A stretch of 64,000 nt of DNA from Pseudomonas sp. NFIX28 (GTDB lineage: Bacteria > Pseudomonadota > Gammaproteobacteria > Pseudomonadales > Pseudomonadaceae): the NCBI RefSeq assembly GCF_900107395.1, contig NZ_FNPW01000016.1, forward strand, positions 1 to 64,000. Direction: 5' to 3'. The translations under genes and the position numbers were made by a program. The notes beneath the pieces were generated by a model, which ran no database searches, was not told where the DNA came from, and worked only from the letters and a program-made list of their open reading frames with translations. The first letter of the stretch is position 1, and each line of letters starts with the position of its first letter. This document shows, in pieces, positions 59,470-64,000 of the stretch.

Positions 59470-60582
59470 TCAATCGTTGGTCAGCTTGCCGCTGCGCATC
59501 GGCTCGCGGCCGGCGACCTTGGCCTGCCAGATGCCCGGCTCGGTGTAGCGGCTGCGGTCCAGGGCGAACAGCACGCCGCTGGTGGCGCTGCGTACCACGG
59601 TGACGATGTCCTTCAGCGGGTCGACCACCTCGAAGATCGCGTCGCCCTGCTCCACCCATTCGCCGGCCTCCCGCAAAAAGCTGACCACCCCATGGTGCGG
59701 GGCGAACAGGTATTGCGTGCCTTCGAACGGCATGCCCTCGCAACAGGCATCCGGGGTGGCCGGCCACTGGCCGCCGATAACCCCCTGCTCGGCGAGAAAG
59801 CCGAGGATCGCTTCGCAGTTGGCCTGGGCCTGTTCGACCCGGGTGTCGCCCATGCTGCCCAGTTCCAGGGTGGTGGCGAGGTTGGCCGGGGGAATGGCTG
59901 CTTGCGGGAAATCGCGGGCCAGGCGCAGCCAGGGCGTGGAGCAGGACTCGTCGAACGAGCTGCCGCCCGAGTCCTCGCAAAGCAGCGCCACGCCGGCCTT
60001 CAGGCGCGCGGCCAGGGGTTGCCAGCGCGGCCAGTGCTGGGGCAGCGCGTAGAGGTGGATTGCCGCTTCGAAATCGCAATGCAGGTCCAGGGTGATGTCG
60101 GCGTCGCAGGCATGGCGCAGCAACAGGCGTTGCAGGGCCTGGAGCTGCGAGGTCGGGGCCGGCAGGCGGTCGAGGACTTCGCCCATGGTCTGGCGGATCA
60201 AGGCGACGTTGGCCGCCGCATCGCTGCCCAGGCGGTCGCCGATCAGATCGCCCACCGGGCCGCTGAGCTCGACGAAGGCGCGGTTGAAGTTCTTGCCGCT
60301 GCCGCTTTCGAAACGCCCCAGGTGGCTGCTTTGCAGGTGCTGGTCGAGGCCGATCGGGTTGGCCACCGGCACCAGTTCGATCACGCCCTTGAGCTGCCCC
60401 TGGGCCTCCAGCTCGCTCAGGCGTTTTTTCAGTTCCCAGGCGGTGCGCATGCCCGGCAGTTCGTCGGCGTGCAGGCTGGCCTGGATATAGACCTTGCGGC
60501 TGCCGCTGCCAAAACGGAACACGCTGAGCTGGCGCTGGGTGCCCAGGTGGCTCCAGGGCAAGGAATGGTCGATGCGTTACAT
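59470..60582 (-). pseudogene. Succinylglutamate desuccinylase/aspartoacylase-family gene with a stop at codon 2
   Basis: The ATG at 60582 has a good RBS (GGAGCC, six bases away) but the next codon is TAA. From codon 3 the frame stays open for the whole protein: RIDHSLPWSHLGTQRQLSVF and onward, about 370 codons. The zinc-site motifs are intact (SLHADELPG with His and Glu, and LDLHCD). A single C-to-T change from CAA would explain the stop. Initiation at a TTG at 60561 is possible but has no RBS. The family includes AotO, encoded in the arginine-uptake operon of P. aeruginosa, and an AotJ-like gene lies just upstream. Confidence 0.7.
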
Positions 60583-60682
60583 GAAAGGCTCCGGAAGAAA
60601 AATGGAGTTCGGCGGGGTCCGTAGACTGAGGCATTCGCGCGGCCGTGAAAAGGTCGTCGTTCGCTGCCGGGTGGCGTGGCTT

Positions 60683-60793
60683 CTGTAGCCGTTGCCGCAG
60701 GCTGCGATAAGGCCGAAGGCCTTCAGCCATCTCAAGGTCCCTGCGCCCCCTGCGGGGTCGATCGCAGCCTCGCGGGCTCGGCAGCGGCTACAG
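60683..60793. repeat. REPIN between the AotJ-like and aspartoacylase-family genes
   Basis: Left arm ctgtagccgttgccgcaggc faces a right arm containing gcagcctcgcgggctcggca and ending gcggctac. Confidence 0.85.
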
Positions 60794-60828
60794 GAGCGCC
60801 CCGTCGCACGGGGTAAATAGCGCCCATG

Positions 60829-60865
60829 AAAAAGGCGGCGCCGTCTTCACGGTAGCCGCCTTTTT
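60829..60865. terminator. Bidirectional terminator after the AotJ-like gene
   Basis: An 11-bp perfect stem (aaaaaggcggc / gccgccttttt) with an inner ccgt/acgg stem has a T run in either direction. On the minus strand it lies 12 bases past the binding-protein stop. Confidence 0.85.
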
Positions 60866-60877
60866 CAACCCGGCGAA

Positions 60878-61657
60878 TTACTCGCCGTAGACGTCGAACT
60901 TGAAGTACTTGTCCTGCACGGCCTTGTACTTGCCGTTGGCGCGGATCTCGGTGATGGCGGTGTTGAATTTCTCGGCCAGGGCGGTATCGCCCTTGCGCAC
61001 GGCGATGCCGGCGCCGCCACCGAAGTATTTCGGATCGTTGTACTCAGGGCCGACGAAGGCGAAGCCCTTGCCGGCGTCGGTTTTCAGGAAGCCGTCGTCG
61101 AGGTTGACCGAGTCGGCCAGCAGCGCGTCGATGCGACCGGAAACCATGTCCAGGTTGGCCTCCTGCTGGGAGCCGTAGCGCACCAGCTCGATCCCGGCCG
61201 GTACCAGCACCTCGGTGGCGAAACGGTCATGAGTACTGGCGCGCAGCACCCCGACTTTCTTGCCCTTGAGTTCGGTCAGCGGGTCCTTGACCTCGGTGCC
61301 TTGCTTCATCACGAAGCGGGCCGGGGTGTGGTAGTACTTGATGGTGAAGTCGACGTTCTTCTTGCGGTCGTCGGTGATGGTCATGGACGACAGGATGGCG
61401 TCGATCTTGCGCACTTTCAGCGCCGGGATCAGGCCGTCGAATTCCTGCTCGACCCAGGTGCACTTGACCTTCATCTGCTCGCACAGGGCATCGCCGATAT
61501 CCACGTCGAAACCGGTGAGCTTGCCGTCGGGGGTTTTCATCGAGAATGGCGGGTAGCCGGCTTCGATGCCGATACGGATCGGCTTGGCATCGTCAGCCAC
61601 GGCGGTCAGGGACAACATGGACAGTGCCAGGGCACCGAACAGCACAAGCTTCTTCAT
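60878..61657 (-). CDS. AotJ/ArgT-like periplasmic basic amino acid-binding protein
   Basis: The 259-residue precursor has a signal peptide (cleavage after TAVA, about residue 21). Its solute-binding-protein family 3 fold shows IRIGIEAGYPPFSMKTPDGKLTGFDVDIGDALC, SSMTITDDRKKNVDF and VLRASTHDRFATEV. These match arginine/ornithine/lysine-binding proteins of ABC transporters. GGGAG lies seven bases before the ATG. No permease or ATPase genes are adjacent, unlike the aotJQMOP operon of P. aeruginosa, and a strong terminator ends the gene, so it is an orphan paralogue. Confidence 0.9.
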   Translation of the reverse strand: MKKLVLFGALALSMLSLTAVADDAKPIRIGIEAGYPPFSMKTPDGKLTGFDVDIGDALCEQMKVKCTWVEQEFDGLIPALKVRKIDAILSSMTITDDRKKNVDFTIKYYHTPARFVMKQGTEVKDPLTELKGKKVGVLRASTHDRFATEVLVPAGIELVRYGSQQEANLDMVSGRIDALLADSVNLDDGFLKTDAGKGFAFVGPEYNDPKYFGGGAGIAVRKGDTALAEKFNTAITEIRANGKYKAVQDKYFKFDVYGE

Positions 61658-61901
61658 TTATAACTCCCGTAGACGGAGGCTTTTATTGGCAGAAATATTC
61701 GATTGGGGGAAATCGAAGTGGCCAGCAGTCTAGAGTGGCTCCGGGGAGGCAAATTGTGTTTATGCGACAAATACTTATATAAAACCACGACAGTGTCCGC
61801 GCGACGCCTGGCCCGCCCCGTGGTGGTGCAAAAGCGTGGGCTGTGCACCATGCCGGCAGTCGGATATACGCCCTGCCCGCTGCGCCAGGGAAGCCGACCC
61901 G

Positions 61902-62424
61902 GCCGCCGGTGTCTGCCTGGCTGGAAGGCGGCCTCGCCGTCGGTGGCAGGCGGTGTGGTGAGTTGCGACGGGTATTGTCGGAGGTCCTGCGGACCTATCG
62001 CAGCCTTCGGCAGCGGCTACAGTGGGCCTGCCGAACGCAATCCTGTAGCCGCTGGCGCAGCCTGCGACGATCTGGCTGCCGGTGTTCGCCTGGCTGGAAG
62101 GCGGCCTTGCCGTCGGTGGCAGGCGGTGTGGTGAGTCGCGGCGGGTATTGTCGGAGGTCCTGCGGACCTATCGCAGCCTTCGGCAGCGGCTACAGGGGCC
62201 GGGTCAAACGCGATCCTGTAGCCGCTGGCGCAGCCTGCGACGATCTGGCTGCCGGTGTTCGCCTGGCGGCCTTGCCGGCGGTGGCAGGCGGTGTGGTGAG
62301 TTGCGGCGGGTATTGTCGGAGGTCCTGCGGACCTATCGCAGCCTTCGGCAGCGGCTACAGTGGGCCTGCCGAACGCGATCCTGTAGCCGCTGGCGCAGCC
62401 TGCGATAGGCCCGCAGGGCCTCGA
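61902..62424. repeat. Tandem array of about 174-bp units built on REP sequences
   Basis: Full units start at 62043 and 62216, with partial units before and after (period 173-175). Each contains ctgtagccgctggcgcagcc, a middle with ggtggcaggcggtgtggtga, the stretch tattgtcggaggtcctgcgg, and the inverted arm gcagccttcggcagcggctac. The third copy has an internal deletion of about ten bases. No gene lies between 61658 and 62440; the first about 240 bases are the upstream region of the AotJ-like gene. Confidence 0.92.
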
Positions 62425-62440
62425 CGATCTGGCGGACGGC

Positions 62441-62875
62441 TCAGCAGGCACAGCCCATCACAGTGTTCGCCGGCTGCTCCAGCGCCACGCTGAGCGCGAA
62501 GCCTTCATCCAGCCAGCCGGTCAAGCCGCCAATCATTTCCTTTACCGGATAGCCCAGCGCCGCCAGCCTGACCGCGGCCTTGTTGGCGCCGTTGCAGTGT
62601 GGCCCGGCGCAATAGACCACGAACAGCGTATCGCGCGGGTAAGCCGCCAGGCGTTCGGCATTGATCAGGCGCCCCGGCAGGCTGATCGCCCCCGGCACAT
62701 GGCCGCGCTCGAAGGCCAGCGGGCCGCGCACGTCCAGCAGGACGAAATCGACCTCCCCGGCTTCCTGGCTGCCGAAGACATCCGAGCAATCGGTCTCGAA
62801 GGTCAGGCGGTTGGAGAAATGCATCAGGGCGATGGCCGAGGGGGCGGCGGGAATTTCACGAACCAGGCTGGTCAT
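62441..62875 (-). CDS. Single-domain rhodanese-like sulfurtransferase
   Basis: The 144-residue protein has the rhodanese fold: VDFVLLDVRGPLAFERGHVPGAISLPG and the active-site loop VVYCAGPHCNGANKAA with catalytic Cys89. Cys94 in the loop and a C-terminal GCAC pair add further thiols. It transfers sulfane sulfur to an unknown acceptor. GGAGA lies before the ATG giving MTSLVREIP. It is divergent from an FtrA-type regulator, with about 100 bases between, and both probably share one promoter region. Confidence 0.9.
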   Translation of the reverse strand: MTSLVREIPAAPSAIALMHFSNRLTFETDCSDVFGSQEAGEVDFVLLDVRGPLAFERGHVPGAISLPGRLINAERLAAYPRDTLFVVYCAGPHCNGANKAAVRLAALGYPVKEMIGGLTGWLDEGFALSVALEQPANTVMGCAC

Positions 62876-62978
62876 TGCAGCGTCTCCAAAAAACAACGTT
62901 GGGTGTGAGAGGACTTTATCGACAGGCCCGGCGCCGCTACAGTGGCGCACAAGACACTGACTGGTAACTTTCCGCCAA

Positions 62979-63956
62979 ATGCACAACGCCCCCGGTTTAG
63001 TCGCGATCCTGGCCTACAACGGCCTCTGCACTTTCGAGTTCGGCATCGCCGTGGAGATCTTCGGCCTGGCCCGTCCGGAGTTCGATTTTCCCTGGTACGA
63101 ACACCGTATCGTCGCCGTCGAGCCCGGGCCGCTGCGGGCCATGGGCGGCATCCAGGTGCTGGCCGATGGCGGCATGGAGCTGCTGGAACAGGCGCGGACC
63201 ATCGTCATTCCCGGCTGGCGCCACCGCAGCGAGCCATTGCCGCCCGGGCTGGGCGAAGCCCTGGTGCGCGCCCATGCGCGCGGGGCGCGGCTGCTGTCGA
63301 TCTGCTCCGGGGTATTCGCCCTGGCGGCCACCGGCCTGCTCGACGGAAAGGGCGCCACCACCCACTGGCAATACACCGATGAGCTGGCCGAGCGTTTCCC
63401 CGCCATCCTGGTGGACCCGGACGTGCTCTACGTCGATGCGGGGCAGATCATCACCTCGGCCGGCAGCGCCGCCGGCATCGACGCCTGCCTGCATCTGGTG
63501 AGCCGCGACTTCGGCACCCACGTCACCAATTCGGTGGCGCGGCGCCTGGTGATGTCGCCGCAGCGCACCGGCGGCCAGGCGCAGTTCATTCCGGCGCCGG
63601 TCAGCCGCACGCCGCGCAACGACCTGTCGCGGGTCATGCAATGGGCCCGCGAACGCCTGCATGAACCACTGGAAGTGCGCGACCTGGCCAGCCAGGCGTT
63701 GATGAGCGAACGCACCTTCCTGCGGCGCTTCAACCACGCCACCGGCGTTTCGCCCAAGGCCTGGCTGCAGCACGAACGCCTGGCCCGCGCGCGGGAATTG
63801 CTGGAAAGCGGCAGCGAGCACACCGAAACCATCGCCCTGCGCTGCGGCTACCGCTCGGTGGAAAGCTTTCGCGTGGCCTTTCGCAGCGTGGTGGGCCTGC
63901 CGCCCTCGGCATATCGCGAGCGGTTCGGGCGCGGGGAGAAAGTGGTCGCCGAGTGA
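62979..63956 (+). CDS. ftrA: FtrA-type regulator (DJ-1/PfpI plus AraC domains)
   Basis: The 325-residue regulator has an N-terminal DJ-1/PfpI-like sensor domain (about residues 1-185) with Cys109 in the nucleophile turn LLSICSGVFALA. The C-terminal AraC domain has LMSERTFLRRFNHATGVSPK and LRCGYRSVESFRVAFRSVVG. Such proteins respond to small metabolites or stress. The neighbouring rhodanese gene is its likely target. The RBS is weak. The gene symbol follows the common annotation of this architecture and was not checked by comparison. Confidence 0.85.
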   Translation: MHNAPGLVAILAYNGLCTFEFGIAVEIFGLARPEFDFPWYEHRIVAVEPGPLRAMGGIQVLADGGMELLEQARTIVIPGWRHRSEPLPPGLGEALVRAHARGARLLSICSGVFALAATGLLDGKGATTHWQYTDELAERFPAILVDPDVLYVDAGQIITSAGSAAGIDACLHLVSRDFGTHVTNSVARRLVMSPQRTGGQAQFIPAPVSRTPRNDLSRVMQWARERLHEPLEVRDLASQALMSERTFLRRFNHATGVSPKAWLQHERLARARELLESGSEHTETIALRCGYRSVESFRVAFRSVVGLPPSAYRERFGRGEKVVAE

Positions 63957-63978
63957 TTGGGTAAATGGGAGGACGCTT

Positions 63979-64000
63979 TCGCGGGCAAGCCTCGCTCCTA
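63979..64000. repeat. REP sequence cut by the window edge
   Basis: tcgcgggcaagcctcgctcc followed by ta is the left arm of the same inverted pair seen at 7607-7659; its partner would lie beyond the window. Confidence 0.8.

Overview
The window looks like a chromosomal segment of a fluorescent pseudomonad (Pseudomonas fluorescens / protegens / chlororaphis type). This rests on GC-rich coding with strong third-position bias, two classes of Pseudomonas REP/REPIN palindromes in many intergenic gaps, and typical Pseudomonas families: glcCDEFG, an AotJ-like binding protein, a DUF4349 lipoprotein, a bacterial metallothionein, an FtrA-type regulator and selD-mnmH. No rRNA, tRNA, CRISPR array or replication origin was seen. 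The species call is inference, because no marker gene was compared.

Layout. 1-330 is the right end of an IS3-family insertion sequence that abuts a broken REPIN. 331-10250 holds housekeeping and metabolic genes: PaaI-type thioesterase, Nudix hydrolase, DUF4349 lipoprotein, a secreted protein built of eleven 13-residue repeats, a DUF1615 lipoprotein, a VOC/LysE/flavin-monooxygenase cluster, a zinc-type hemB and an Hsp20 gene. 10440-11121 is a broken alpha/beta-hydrolase. 11122-13065 is an AT-richer accessory cassette: an orphan Hcp, a DUF4225-like putative effector that overlaps it, and a small membrane protein that fits an immunity role. 13081-20334 carries a two-gene carboxy(nor)spermidine module, a TctCBA tripartite transporter, and an exopolyphosphatase-like gene with an ArsC-like protein behind a probable Pho box.

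20335-27136 has a second, perfect Pho box that seems to lead only to a terminator (a candidate small RNA). It also has an 832-residue Baeyer-Villiger monooxygenase-esterase fusion whose esterase half lacks its catalytic His, a divergent AraC regulator, and PhzF-like, GST-like and histidine-phosphatase genes. 27149-27847 is a five-unit REPIN array. 27917-31228 holds a cysteine-motif permease and selD-mnmH. 31453-41994 is one giant autotransporter gene. 42372-44494 is a nucleoside-uptake pair (Tsx channel and a NUP-family periplasmic protein) behind a PurR-like palindrome.

44645-64000 holds an oxidoreductase, a XapX protein, AraC regulators, an MFS transporter, a metallothionein, the glycolate oxidase locus glcC/glcDEFG with two matching operators, mntH, an EamA transporter broken in a C7 run, and an esterase. 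It continues with an aspartoacylase-family gene stopped at codon 2, an orphan AotJ-like binding protein, a second REP tandem array, and a divergent rhodanese/FtrA pair. Several genes carry single-base lesions, namely frameshifts in G or C runs, one nonsense codon and one catalytic-residue change. These could be real decay or sequence errors and are flagged individually.
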